Made by a program: the position numbers and the translations under genes
Part shown: positions 9,561 through 17,708 of the stretch, piece by piece
How positions within the stretch are numbered: position 1 is the first letter of the stretch
Layout: every line of letters begins with the position of its first letter
Source: Intestinimonas massiliensis (ex Afouda et al. 2020)
GTDB taxonomy: Bacteria; Bacillota; Clostridia; Oscillospirales; Oscillospiraceae
Assembly (NCBI RefSeq): GCF_001244995.1
Contig: NZ_LN869528.1
Location: 260,773 to 324,772 of the forward strand
Length of the DNA stretch: 64,000 nt
Reading direction: 5' to 3'
The notes under the pieces: generated by a model
What the model was told of the DNA's origin: nothing
Seen by the model: only the letters and a program-made list of their open reading frames with translations
Databases searched by the model: none

Positions 9561-10922
9561 TTACTTTGCCTGTGCGCCCACAGCGATCTTCTTCTGATAC
9601 CGTACTTCCAGTACAGAGAGGAGCACGAATGCGGCGACAATGATGAGGATGCCAACGACGGGGCTCTTCATAAGGGTCATAAGCGCCATTGCGTCGATGC
9701 AGTCATGCCCGGTTCCCTCTGCGCCAACGGCTGCGAAGCGGCCAAAGAGCATATAGGTGAAGCCGGAGAAGAGAATCAGCTCCACGCCATAGACAAAACC
9801 GGAGACCATGGCCCCGATGCGGCCGCCCAGGGCGTTGCCCATAATACCGGCTACGCCGCCGGTAAAGAAGGCGCCGATGATGGAGACCAGGGGCACCGCG
9901 CCGAAGAGGGCGGAGGAGATAAACATGGCCACGATCATGCCCAGGGTGGCGAAGATGAAGCCCAGCATCAGGGAGTTGGGGGCAAACCCAAAGAGGGCGG
10001 GGACATCCAGCGCGGGGACCGCGTTGGGGACCAGCTTGTCGGAGATGCCCTTAAAGGCGGGAACCAGCTCGCCCAGCAACATCCGGACGCCCTGGAGCAG
10101 GACCAGCACGCCAGCGGTGAAGCCCAGCGCCTTCAAAAGGCCGAAGATGATGTAGTTCGTACCGCCGGAGTAAGCGCCCACGGCCTCGGGTCCGGCCATG
10201 ATGACCACGATCATGTAGAAGATGAACATGACGATGGCGATGGACATAGAGGTGTCCTTAAAGAACTTCAGCCCCTCGGGGAGCTTCATGTCCTCGGCGC
10301 TCTTGCTGTTGCGGCCCACCAGCTTACCCACATAGGCGGAGGAGACGGTGCCCAGGGTGGTGAGGTGGGCGATGGCGATGTCGTTGCTGCCGATGATCCT
10401 GCGGACGATGGGCTGCGCGATGGCGGGCAGTAGGGTGAGGATCGCGCCCTGGATCACGCTGCCGATTGCGATGATCAAGCCATTGCTGAAGCCAGCCTCA
10501 TAGAGGGAGAAGGCCACGGCCACGGAGCTGATCCACATCATATGGCCGGTGAGGAAGATGTACTTGAGGGGGGTGACCCGGGCCAGGACGATGTTCACCA
10601 GGAAACCGACGCCCATGATGATAGCCGAGGTGGAAGCGATGACGGGGACTGACTTCTGGATGGCGCCTACGATGATCTCCGAGCCGGTAGCGAACCCGCT
10701 GAGATGGAAGACCTCTTGGAAGAGTCCCACGAACGGGAGAATTTCCGTGACGAGCAGGCTGGAGCCCGCCGAGAGGACCAGGTAACCCAGGGCGGTCTTG
10801 ACGGTGCCGGAGAGCACGTCGGGGACCTTCTTGCGCTGGGCGAGGAGGCCGATCAGGGCCACCACTGCCAGAATGACTGCCGGGGTCTGCAATAACTCCA
10901 GGAAAAAATTCAGAACTGCCAT
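9561..10922 (-). CDS. PTS EIIC, ascorbate-type (UlaA/SgaT family)
   Basis: 453 residues, matching UlaA length, with about eleven hydrophobic membrane segments starting MAVLNFFLELLQTPAVIL. Family features include GLLAQRKKVPDVLSGTVKTA near the N-terminus, GHMMWISSVAV, and RNSKSAEDMKLPEGL in a cytoplasmic loop. It is the membrane channel that translocates the sugar while EIIB phosphorylates it. E. coli UlaA takes ascorbate, but UlaA homologues occur with other substrates. The nearby deacetylase, SIS proteins and KbaZ make an amino sugar more likely than ascorbate here, as no ascorbate catabolic gene (UlaD, UlaG) is present. Confidence 0.92.
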   Translation of the reverse strand: MAVLNFFLELLQTPAVILAVVALIGLLAQRKKVPDVLSGTVKTALGYLVLSAGSSLLVTEILPFVGLFQEVFHLSGFATGSEIIVGAIQKSVPVIASTSAIIMGVGFLVNIVLARVTPLKYIFLTGHMMWISSVAVAFSLYEAGFSNGLIIAIGSVIQGAILTLLPAIAQPIVRRIIGSNDIAIAHLTTLGTVSSAYVGKLVGRNSKSAEDMKLPEGLKFFKDTSMSIAIVMFIFYMIVVIMAGPEAVGAYSGGTNYIIFGLLKALGFTAGVLVLLQGVRMLLGELVPAFKGISDKLVPNAVPALDVPALFGFAPNSLMLGFIFATLGMIVAMFISSALFGAVPLVSIIGAFFTGGVAGIMGNALGGRIGAMVSGFVYGVELILFSGFTYMLFGRFAAVGAEGTGHDCIDAMALMTLMKSPVVGILIIVAAFVLLSVLEVRYQKKIAVGAQAK

Positions 10923-10965
10923 ATTTTCTCCTTCCCTTCTTTATATAGATGATGAAACGACGCCA

Positions 10966-11247
10966 TCACAGGAGCCGATTTGCCTCCAGATAGGCTTTCA
11001 ATTGCTCTTTCACCTCCGCCGTGTTGACCACGTTTTTTACAAAGATCACGTTGTCCCGGCCGGCAAAGCGCTCCTGGAAGTCGGCGGAGGTGACGATGAG
11101 ATCGGCGCCCCTGCTGTCCACGGTCCCCGCATCCCAGTGCTCGATCTCGTGGCCGGTAGCGCCCAGTTCCTTGAGGGCCTTGTCCACCGTCATCTTCAGG
11201 ATCAGACTGGAACCCATGCCCAGTCCGCATACACAGACGATATGCAT
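10966..11247 (-). CDS. PTS EIIB, ascorbate/lactose-type (UlaB-like)
   Basis: 93 residues, standard for a free-standing EIIB. The start at 11247 (MHIVCVCGLGMGSS) follows AGGAAGG. The phospho-cysteine loop CGLGMGSS sits at the N-terminus after the first beta strand, as in UlaB. It takes phosphate from EIIA (12094-12540) and gives it to the sugar in the EIIC channel. It lies 43 bp upstream of the EIIC gene and 115 bp downstream of the SIS gene in the same transcription unit. Confidence 0.92.
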   Translation of the reverse strand: MHIVCVCGLGMGSSLILKMTVDKALKELGATGHEIEHWDAGTVDSRGADLIVTSADFQERFAGRDNVIFVKNVVNTAEVKEQLKAYLEANRLL

Positions 11248-11362
11248 AATTACCTTCCTCTCGCGCCGCCGGCGGCTCAACACGCACCGGACACCGCGGC
11301 TGCCGTACTTACGGCGACGGCCAGCCGATTTTGGACCTTCTCGACTCTGCCCGCTTTCCCAA

Positions 11363-12097
11363 TTACAGGCAGGAAATTAGCTTACTGTACTTTTTGATGT
11401 GCTCGTCGTTGATGGCGTCGCCCTTGTCCAGGTTGGAGCTGACATAGATCGGAGGGAGGTACCCGGCCTTCACGCAGTTTTCCACGGTCTGCGCCACGAT
11501 GGATTCCATCACGGACATACCCAGCACGGTGGAGGTGCCGCAGAAATGGGGTTCCAGGCCCTCCATCTCCAGCGCGGCGTCTCCGGCCACACACTTGATG
11601 TCGATGACCACGTCCGCCACCTCCATCAGGTTCTTGCCGCTGGAGTGGCGGGAGGTGGTGCTGCCCGCGAACTGCTTGGAGACCAGGGCCACCACCTTCA
11701 TGCCGATCTTCTTGGCCTCCAGAGCCATATCCACCACACCGGCGTTGCGCCCGGAGATGGATACGATGATCATCGTATCCCGGCTGTCCACGTCTTCCAG
11801 CTCCAGATAATTGCCGGTAAAGCCCTCCACGCGCTCCTGGAGGGTGCTCAGCTTGGCCTTGGGGAAGAGCGCCAGGTGGGGGATCAGCAGCGCGTTGACG
11901 GGGACCAGCCCACCAGCCCGGTAAAAGACCTCCATGGCGAACATCTGGGAATGGCCACAGCCGAACACGTGGATAACCCGGCCGCTGGACACGGAGGCCG
12001 CGCAATACTCAGCCGCCTTTTCAATGTTGGGCCCCTCCTGGTCGAACTGCCGCTCCAACTGCTCCTTGATGACGCTGTGGTACTCCTGATACTTCAT
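11363..12097 (-). CDS. SIS-domain protein (UPF0309-like)
   Basis: 244 residues, starting MKYQEYHSVIKEQL. A single SIS domain includes HVFGCGHSQMFAMEVFYRAG (about residues 42-61) and the phosphosugar loop VSISGRNAGVVDMA (about residues 112-125). HSSGKNL and HFCGTSTVLGMS follow. This matches the UPF0309/MurQ-like group of sugar-phosphate isomerase/etherase-fold proteins. It overlaps the EIIA stop by 4 nt and precedes EIIB, so it is translated with the transporter. It could act on the imported sugar phosphate (epimerase, isomerase or lyase step). Exact activity is unknown. Confidence 0.8.
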   Translation of the reverse strand: MKYQEYHSVIKEQLERQFDQEGPNIEKAAEYCAASVSSGRVIHVFGCGHSQMFAMEVFYRAGGLVPVNALLIPHLALFPKAKLSTLQERVEGFTGNYLELEDVDSRDTMIIVSISGRNAGVVDMALEAKKIGMKVVALVSKQFAGSTTSRHSSGKNLMEVADVVIDIKCVAGDAALEMEGLEPHFCGTSTVLGMSVMESIVAQTVENCVKAGYLPPIYVSSNLDKGDAINDEHIKKYSKLISCL

Positions 12098-12540
12098 TCC
12101 AGTTTCGCTCCTTTGTGTAATCTTTCCATGATTGCAGTCTTCCCGCCGTGATTGCGAAGGAGATCCATAAAGCTCTCGTCCTGAAGATAACCGCCCAATT
12201 CCCGCATCAATTCCAGATGACTGCTCTTATCGACTGCGGCAAAGGTGAACGCGGCCTTGATGCGCTTTTCCGACAGATAGACCGGATTCCGTAAGAGCGC
12301 GAGGCTCATGGAGGTTTCTTTGACGCCGGCCTCCGGACGGCCGTGGAAAAACGCGATGTCGTCCACCAGAACCATATAGGCCCCGAATTCAGCGATCGTG
12401 TCCTTGATGGATTGGATAAACCGCGGCTCCACAGAACCCTGCTTCACCAAAAGGCCGCCGCCAATTTCCACCAGCTCTTCCCAGTCGGCGCATACCACGT
12501 CTTCCAAATAGCTCTGGTCCGTAATTAGGTCACAAATCAT
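12094..12540 (-). CDS. PTS EIIA, mannitol/fructose-Ntr/ascorbate superfamily
   Basis: 148 residues, the usual size of UlaC-type EIIA. The active-site histidine is probably the one in VDDIAFFHGRPEAGV (about residue 65). The C-terminal half has AFTFAAVDKSSHLELMREL, typical of this superfamily. It transfers phosphate from HPr to EIIB. It is the first gene of the leftward island operon; GGGGAGGTGAG lies upstream of its ATG at 12540. The 190-bp region between it and the GntR gene holds repeats likely to be regulator sites. Confidence 0.9.
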   Translation of the reverse strand: MICDLITDQSYLEDVVCADWEELVEIGGGLLVKQGSVEPRFIQSIKDTIAEFGAYMVLVDDIAFFHGRPEAGVKETSMSLALLRNPVYLSEKRIKAAFTFAAVDKSSHLELMRELGGYLQDESFMDLLRNHGGKTAIMERLHKGAKLE

Positions 12541-12628
12541 TTTCTCACCTCCCCGGTTGTTGCTCTGATTTTATCACATTTGCATAAATATTTTAATAGC
12601 AAATAGGCAAATATGTCCATTCCGTCAG

Positions 12629-12671
12629 TGGTATGCCTATTGGATACATACCAATTAACAACTGGTGGTAT
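12629..12671. promoter_or_regulatory. Candidate GntR operator half-sites in the divergent region
   Basis: TGGTATG (12629-12635) and CATACCA (12647-12653) form a perfect 7-bp inverted repeat, and a third half-site TGGTGGTAT follows at 12663-12671, touching the -35 box of the GntR promoter. Between divergent units, such a cluster is the expected binding site for the adjacent UTRA-domain regulator. Assignment to that regulator is inference. Confidence 0.6.
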
Positions 12672-12675
12672 TTGC

Positions 12676-12704
12676 TTGACTGCCATTCCCTGCCCGGGTA
12701 TAAT
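12676..12704 (+). promoter_or_regulatory. Promoter of the gntR-nagA pair
   Basis: TTGACT (12676-12681), a 17-bp spacer and TATAAT (12699-12704), 24 bp before the GntR start. The upstream half-site at 12663-12671 abuts the -35 box, consistent with repression. Confidence 0.82.
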
Positions 12705-12728
12705 TCCAGTCAAGAGGAGGGGTGCGAT

Positions 12729-13481
12729 ATGGATGGTACGCCGTTGTACAAAGAGATTTACCAGGATATCTGCGAAAGAATTAAGGACGGCACTTACCCG
12801 GAAAACTCAGCCCTGCCAGCAGAGCGCGTCCTTTGCAGTATGTACCATGTCAGCCGTTCCACACTCCGCCATGCCTTGGACGAGCTCTATCGGAACGGTT
12901 TTATTGTCAAGGCGCATGGAAATGGGAACTTTGTCAAAAGTAAGGTGTTTGATCAGAAGCTGACGAAATTCCACTCTTTTGCAGGCAGCTTAAAAGCTCA
13001 GCACATTTTAATCAAAAACCAAGTTGTGGACTATGAGCTAATCGACATGGACAAGTATCTGGATTCCGTGGATCTGGTTCGCCAGAGCTGTCCACCCAAT
13101 ACCAAGTGGCATAAGCTGGTACGGCTCCGCTCCGTCGAGACCTTCCCCCTGATGATTGAGACTAGCTACCTGCCCCAGGGCCGGTTTATGACCTTTGATG
13201 TGGACATTCTCCGGGACGGCTCCCTCTACTCTTACCTGGAAACCTATTTCAACATGGAAATCACAGACGCCAGCGAAGTTCTCTCACCGCTGATCCCATC
13301 AAATAAAGAGCGTGTGCTGTTGCAGATCCCCTCTCACCTGCCTTGCATGCTTTGCGAGCGGTTCTGCCATGAGCGAAACACCCTGGTCGCCATTCACCGC
13401 ACCGTTGTCCGCGGAGATAAGTTCAAATTCAAGGCCGCCTACTATGTGGACGACAGCTCTCTTGGAGGCGGAAAATTATGA
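12729..13481 (+). CDS. GntR-family transcriptional regulator with UTRA domain
   Basis: 250 residues. The start at 12729 (MDGTPLYKEIYQDI) has AGGAGG at the right distance; the upstream in-frame ATG at 12633 lies inside the putative operator and lacks a ribosome site. The winged helix spans roughly residues 5-70 (ALPAERVLCSMYHVSRSTLR) and the UTRA ligand domain follows (about 90-240). Regulators of this class sense phosphorylated or N-acetylated sugars and control NagA/Aga-type operons. It overlaps nagA by 4 nt (ATGA) and is divergent from the PTS operon, so it probably controls both. Confidence 0.92.
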   Translation: MDGTPLYKEIYQDICERIKDGTYPENSALPAERVLCSMYHVSRSTLRHALDELYRNGFIVKAHGNGNFVKSKVFDQKLTKFHSFAGSLKAQHILIKNQVVDYELIDMDKYLDSVDLVRQSCPPNTKWHKLVRLRSVETFPLMIETSYLPQGRFMTFDVDILRDGSLYSYLETYFNMEITDASEVLSPLIPSNKERVLLQIPSHLPCMLCERFCHERNTLVAIHRTVVRGDKFKFKAAYYVDDSSLGGGKL

Positions 13482-14626
13482 TTATTAAAAATGGAACCCT
13501 GTTCTGCGAAGGCGGTAGTTTTCGTACCATGGATTTGAAGATCCAGAACGGTCATATTGCGGAAATTGGTTCCCAACTGGCAGCCGATGGTCAGGAGAGC
13601 TTGGACGCCACAAATTGTTATGTGGTTCCGGGGCTGGTGGACATCCACATCCACGGGGCCGTGGGCGCGGACTTCAGCGACGGGGAGGGCGCTTCCATCC
13701 AGACCATGGCCCGCTTTCTGCTCTCCCAGGGCGTCACCAGCTTCTTGGGGACCTCCATGGCCCTGCCGGGAGAGCGCCTGTCTCAAATCTACCGCACCGC
13801 CCGTCCCTTCGTGGGGCAAGCGGTTCCCGGAATGGCTACCCTCCGGGGCGTGAACATGGAGGGGCCGTTTTTTAATGTGGAAAAGCGGGGAGCTCAGAAC
13901 CCGGACTTTATCATCCCTCCGAATTTAGACCTGTTTCTCAGGCTCCAGGAGGACAGCGGCGGAGCGATCCGCACAGTGGCCGTGGCACCCGAGACTGAGG
14001 GCGGGTTGGAATTTGTGGAGAAGGCCAGCCGTATGTGCAGCGTCTCCCTGGCCCATTCCTGCGCGGACTACGAGACCTCCCGTCAAGCCTTCGCCCGGGG
14101 CGCCAACCACGTCACCCACGTGTTCAACGGAATGCCCGCGTTCCACCACCGGGACCCGGGGATCGTGGGGGCCGCCGTGGGGACGGACGCCTATGTGGAA
14201 CTCATCTGCGACGGCGTCCACGTCCATCCGGCGGTAGTGCAGTCGGTCTTCCGGCTCTTCGGGGAGGACAGGGTCTGCCTCATCAGCGACGCCATGCGCG
14301 CCTGCGGGATGCCCGACGGGGAGTACGATCTGGGCGGCCAGGCCGTGACCGTGGCCAATGGCTGCGCCACCATCGCCACCGGCTCCCTAGCCGGCAGCAT
14401 CACCGTCTTGACCGACTGCCTCCGGCGGGCCGTGGGGTTTGGGATCCCCCTGGAGGCCGCCCTGAAAGCGGCAACCATCAATCCGGCGCGGTCTGTGGGA
14501 CTGGATCGCGAGATTGGCTCCCTTGCTTGCGGAAAACAGGCGGATATTCTTGTGCTTGATCGGGCGCTGTCGCTTAGGAATATTGTCTTGAACGGAGAAC
14601 TACAAGCCGTTTCTGGGCTCTCATAA
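13478..14626 (+). CDS. nagA: N-acetylglucosamine/galactosamine-6-phosphate deacetylase
   Basis: 382 residues, normal NagA length. The metal site is visible as GLVDIHIHGAVG (about residue 55), NMEGPFFN (about 128), LAHSCADY (about 192) and THVFNGMPAFHHRDPG (about 212-227). The catalytic Asp is in LISDAMRACG (about 270). It removes the acetyl group from N-acetylhexosamine-6-phosphate. Together with the SIS isomerase/deaminase and KbaZ it supports an N-acetylamino-sugar as the island's substrate. Sequence alone does not separate GlcNAc-6-P from GalNAc-6-P (AgaA) preference. Confidence 0.93.
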   Translation: MIIKNGTLFCEGGSFRTMDLKIQNGHIAEIGSQLAADGQESLDATNCYVVPGLVDIHIHGAVGADFSDGEGASIQTMARFLLSQGVTSFLGTSMALPGERLSQIYRTARPFVGQAVPGMATLRGVNMEGPFFNVEKRGAQNPDFIIPPNLDLFLRLQEDSGGAIRTVAVAPETEGGLEFVEKASRMCSVSLAHSCADYETSRQAFARGANHVTHVFNGMPAFHHRDPGIVGAAVGTDAYVELICDGVHVHPAVVQSVFRLFGEDRVCLISDAMRACGMPDGEYDLGGQAVTVANGCATIATGSLAGSITVLTDCLRRAVGFGIPLEAALKAATINPARSVGLDREIGSLACGKQADILVLDRALSLRNIVLNGELQAVSGLS

Positions 14627-14647
14627 ACTCAATCTTTAATCTTGTAA

Positions 14648-14676
14648 AAGCCTCGTGCCGAATCGCACGGGGCCTT
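14648..14676 (+). terminator. Terminator-like hairpin after nagA
   Basis: AAGCCTCGTGC pairs with GCACGGGGCCTT across a GAATC-type loop about 20 nt after the nagA stop. The following T-run is short, so efficiency may be modest. Confidence 0.6.
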
Positions 14677-15259
14677 TGCGCTATACAGCCGTTTTGCTAA
14701 AATATCTGTGCCTTAAGTATACCCGTGTAAGTCCTATGATTGACGTTACTGGATTGAGCCAGCGCCACTTAACACACATTATGCTGCTTATGGAAGATCT
14801 TCGGGAACGATAAAAGGCTGCCATGAAAAGTAAAAAGTAGCGCTGGGAAACGTAAGAGCGCTCATATCAATAAGAGAAATCCATATTTGAAAAGCATGCT
14901 CTGTGAAGTTGGATGGGTCATCTCCAGGAAACGGATACTCTATCTCTCTGGCCGGTATTGGCGAATCAAGCAACGCAAGGGGGCCAGTCGCATGGTAAAC
15001 GAACTGCAAAAGCTGGGGGTACTTTGTGGTTGCACCAGACTGACGCTCACGGTTTCATTCTTCGACCAGCGACAGGTTTTGGCCTACCGCTTTTTGTGCT
15101 GCAATGGTTTTTCATGAGGCGTTGAAAGCCCGTTTGTCAAGGTACACGCCCTCGCTACCTATTTTCGTAGCAAGGTGTATTATCTATTAAAACAAGGTGC
15201 AAGGCGAGTCCAGCCCTTATGTCAGACGCACATTACAGCGTTCAAGGTGGAATATTTCC
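14677..15259. other. Gene-free distal part of the island
   Basis: About 580 bp with no recognisable gene. A leftward open frame at 14788-15009 and short rightward frames at 14887-15125 have no family signature and no convincing ribosome site. A weak hairpin occurs near 15150-15175. This looks like decayed island DNA leading to the right attachment repeat. Confidence 0.6.
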
Positions 15260-15303
15260 CTCATAACCCGGGGTCAGTGGCTCAAATCCACTCCCCGCAA
15301 CCA
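15260..15303 (+). repeat. Right attachment repeat (attR): displaced 3' half of tRNA-fMet
   Basis: 44 nt match the tRNA-fMet 3' half at 2738-2782, including the T arm, acceptor strand and CCA. One A is missing and one T is changed to C, as expected for a copy freed from selection. It is immediately followed by a strong terminator at 15305, probably the original tRNA terminator. Confidence 0.85.
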
Positions 15304-15304
15304 T

Positions 15305-15341
15305 GTCGTCGCAAGCTTTGTATCGCTTGCGACGACTTTTT
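15305..15341 (+). terminator. Rho-independent terminator after the displaced tRNA fragment
   Basis: GTCGTCGCAAG (15305-15315) pairs with CTTGCGACGAC (15326-15336), followed by five T. Its position 2 nt after the tRNA CCA fits the pre-insertion terminator of tRNA-fMet. A second weaker hairpin with AAACCCC and GGGGTTTTT arms lies at 15468-15500. Nothing else was seen up to 15608. Confidence 0.88.
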
Positions 15342-15608
15342 ATGCTTTCCATCAAAAAGTCGTCTCGCGCTCACGCCGCTGCCCTTCCCTTTCGCGTCAG
15401 ACCCGCTGTGCTGGGCTCCGCCGCGAGGAAGCGGGCGTCAGATATCTTTTTTGCACGCACCTGCCGGAAACCCCTGCAACTTATCGGTTACGGGGTTTTT
15501 CCTTTTGAGTTTTGACCACTTTTTATTCGGCTGCATACCGCCCTGCGGGTCCGATTATGCCATCTGGGCAGGCCAGCCTGCCTATTTAAGAAAATCTTTT
15601 CTACCCCC

Positions 15609-15637
15609 TTTACAAACCAGGAGAAGGCTGTTATAAT
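15609..15637 (+). promoter_or_regulatory. Promoter of tRNA-Arg
   Basis: TTTACA (15609-15614), a 17-bp spacer and TATAAT (15632-15637), 31 bp before the tRNA. Confidence 0.8.
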
Positions 15638-15667
15638 ATCTAAATGTGTGACGTGGTCACATCATTC

Positions 15668-15744
15668 GCGCCCGTAGCGCAATTGGATAGAGCGTCAGAT
15701 TCCGGTTCTGAAGGCTGGGGGTTCGAGTCCCTTCGGGCGTACCA
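15668..15744 (+). tRNA. tRNA-Arg (anticodon CCG)
   Basis: Acceptor GCGCCCG pairs with CGGGCGT (one G-T pair) followed by A and encoded CCA. The anticodon stem TCAGA/TCTGA closes the loop TTCCGGT, giving CCG. The T arm reads GGGTTCGAGTCCC. Confidence 0.95.
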
Positions 15745-15753
15745 GAATGAACG

Positions 15754-15803
15754 ACCCTACCTGATCTGAACAGATGATTGTCATTGTCCAGATCAGGTAG
15801 GGT
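15754..15803 (+). terminator. Terminator-like hairpin after tRNA-Arg
   Basis: A 15-bp perfect stem (ACCCTACCTGATCTG at 15754-15768 with its complement at 15789-15803) begins 10 nt after the tRNA. The following TATTCTA is a weak U-tract. Confidence 0.7.
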
Positions 15804-16270
15804 TATTCTATGTCTGAAACCGTTGTTTAGCAATGGGTTCAGATTTTTCGATATAGGGTACCTTACGTCATCAGCAGAATACAAAAAGAGCAAAATCAAA
15901 ACGCAAAACGTGTAATTAAGGGGATTCGAACCCCTAGCTGACATCCCATCGATTCTTTCATTAGATGTTGTTCATGAATGCGTTGTCCGTGTATAGACTC
16001 CGTATTCTGCGCATGGCTTCTGAATCGGTTTACCATACCTGCTCTTTTCTTGGTATATGCCACAAGCATAACATATGGGTAGAGCAAACGTAATATAGTT
16101 TATTCTCTAGATCCAATTAACTTTTATTTGCAGCATTTTTGCCCCCACGTTTCTCATTGAGAGATCAAAGAATGCGTAAGATATCTTTTATATAGAATAT
16201 AGGACCCGTTATAGCAATACTAAGAAGTTCATTCCGTGACGGATTAGATCGATATCAACTGCGTGATCAT
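15804..16270. other. AT-rich stretch without a recognisable gene
   Basis: No supported gene. On the minus strand at about 15913-15935 a T-arm-like segment GGGGTTCGAATCCCC occurs, but no matching acceptor, anticodon or D arm could be built, so it may be a tRNA scrap. A short leftward frame (15896-16087) has no recognisable family. Confidence 0.5.
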
Positions 16271-16272
16271 TA

Positions 16273-16433
16273 GAGCGTATCTGAAAATAAAGAAATCAAC
16301 GGATTTTTCGCAAAGGGCAAGCAAATATAAGGCAAAAAACGCAGGAACCTTTTGTGGATTCCGAGGCTCTTTAACGCAGCAAATGCTGCTCTTTGTAAAA
16401 AAAGACAAGAATTCCGACTTTTCAGATGCGCTC
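16273..16433. mobile_element. 161-bp MITE-like element with 15-bp terminal inverted repeats and TA duplication
   Basis: Left end GAGCGTATCTGAAAA (16273-16287) and right end TTTTCAGATGCGCTC (16419-16433) are inverted repeats with one mismatch. Both are flanked by TA (16271-16272 and 16434-16435), a target duplication typical of IS5-group and Tc/mariner-like transposition. The interior is too short for a transposase. It lies just downstream of sleC. Confidence 0.72.
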
Positions 16434-16469
16434 TAGAGAACTCGGTAGGGCCGGGCATTGTTTCTGTTA

Positions 16470-17708
16470 TTATGCTAGTTTGCTAATCGCTACAAAAATA
16501 TTTGATATACTATACCATGTTGGGAAATTTACTTCTCCTGTCTCGGGAAGATCAAATATTTGTTGGAATGTGCGGACCGCCTCGGCGGTACTGGCTCCGT
16601 AAACCCCATCAACTACTACCTTTTTTATCAAAGGATAATTGTTGGAAATGGTGTTTAATTGCTGTTGTATTGTCTTTACCGCATCGCCTGTTGAGCCGAT
16701 TTTAAGAACATTTGTAAAGGATAACGGGATTCCCTCCACTTTTTTAGCCTGTTTCAGGACAATATCGGAGCCGTAATAGGTTTTCAGTATTTGTAAAGCA
16801 TTCAACCCCTGATCTGCCAGCTCTTTAGAGCCCCACTGACTGAGCCAACCTGCCCGTTTTACGCGTTTACCATCACAGTATTGCGTGAACAGCGGTTGAA
16901 CCAAATCGGGCCTTGAAATATAGGTTGTAAATATTTCATCAACAACCTCGGAAATTTCGTCAAAAATGTTTCTGCCGAAGGAAAAAGCCTGATCAAACGC
17001 CGTTGAGTTTGTTATGGTAAATCCGTATCCCTTCCCCCGATACCACTCTGTGTAAACACGACTCAGGGTAAACGACAGAATCGCAAACACATTCGCTTTA
17101 ATTGCTTCACGCGGCCAGGTGGAATAAATTTCACAGCTGGCCACGTTTTTTATATAATCCTTAAACCCCACCGTATAGTTACTTGCCGATGAATCCTCTG
17201 GTCGCCCTTCATGTACTGTTATCAAGCTCGGCACAACCGGCTCCGGCAAGACAACCTGCCCGGTCGGTAACGGCAACCTTTTTACCTCCGATTCAGGAAT
17301 TTTAGGCGGATATGTCCCCCATAAAGTGGGATATGGAATGTCGATGTCGTTGTAGCTTGGTAGCAGCAAAACATTCTGGATTGCAGTTTGTTCCGGGAAA
17401 AGCTGAACATTGCTGATATATGCTGACTGATAGTCCTGGTAGATTACCTGTACATCATATTGATTAAAGGGTCTGGGTAAACCATATTGCAGGGAGTACT
17501 CAATCGGAGGAGTGATCAGTGCAATATTTTTCACCTGCCCCTGTGCATCAGTTTGAGATTCGCTAACGATCGATTTTGTATCCGAATTGAAAACACGAAC
17601 CGTTGCCCCTTGCGCTGGACTTCCAACACCCTGAAAAAAAGTATTCACTTGCAGATAGCCAAGGCCTCCACTGGTATTGAAATCCATAAGCGTATTACCA
17701 TTACTCAT
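16470..17708 (-). CDS. sleC: Spore cortex-lytic pro-enzyme SleC
   Basis: 412 residues, close to clostridial SleC (about 420-440). The N-terminal part (to about residue 120) is the beta-rich pre/pro-peptide region (GYLQVNTFFQGVGSPAQGAT). The SpoIID-like catalytic core spans about 175-320: VGFKDYIKNVASCEIYSTWP, LSRVYTEWYRGKGYGFTITN, PLFTQYCDGKRV and WLSQWGSKELADQG. A PG_binding_1 domain lies at the end (LKIGSTGDAVKTIQQQLN, VDGVYGASTAEAVRTFQQIF). In Clostridium, SleC is stored in spores and activated by Csp proteases to degrade cortex peptidoglycan. Its gene overlaps the upstream csp gene by 4 nt, so enzyme and activator are co-expressed. Confidence 0.93.
   Translation of the reverse strand: MSNGNTLMDFNTSGGLGYLQVNTFFQGVGSPAQGATVRVFNSDTKSIVSESQTDAQGQVKNIALITPPIEYSLQYGLPRPFNQYDVQVIYQDYQSAYISNVQLFPEQTAIQNVLLLPSYNDIDIPYPTLWGTYPPKIPESEVKRLPLPTGQVVLPEPVVPSLITVHEGRPEDSSASNYTVGFKDYIKNVASCEIYSTWPREAIKANVFAILSFTLSRVYTEWYRGKGYGFTITNSTAFDQAFSFGRNIFDEISEVVDEIFTTYISRPDLVQPLFTQYCDGKRVKRAGWLSQWGSKELADQGLNALQILKTYYGSDIVLKQAKKVEGIPLSFTNVLKIGSTGDAVKTIQQQLNTISNNYPLIKKVVVDGVYGASTAEAVRTFQQIFDLPETGEVNFPTWYSISNIFVAISKLA

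Noticed and set aside
14788-15009. Leftward 73-codon frame in the distal island
   Set aside because: No ribosome site, stop just upstream, no recognisable family; probably decayed DNA.
15657-15944. Leftward 95-codon frame
   Set aside because: Its C-terminal part is the complement of tRNA-Arg, a common source of false small ORFs.
15896-16087. Possible tRNA on the minus strand from a T-arm-like GGGGTTCGAATCCCC
   Set aside because: No acceptor stem, anticodon stem or CCA could be matched around it, so it is at most a fragment.
16270-16458. Leftward 62-codon frame
   Set aside because: It lies almost wholly within the 161-bp MITE and has no ribosome site.
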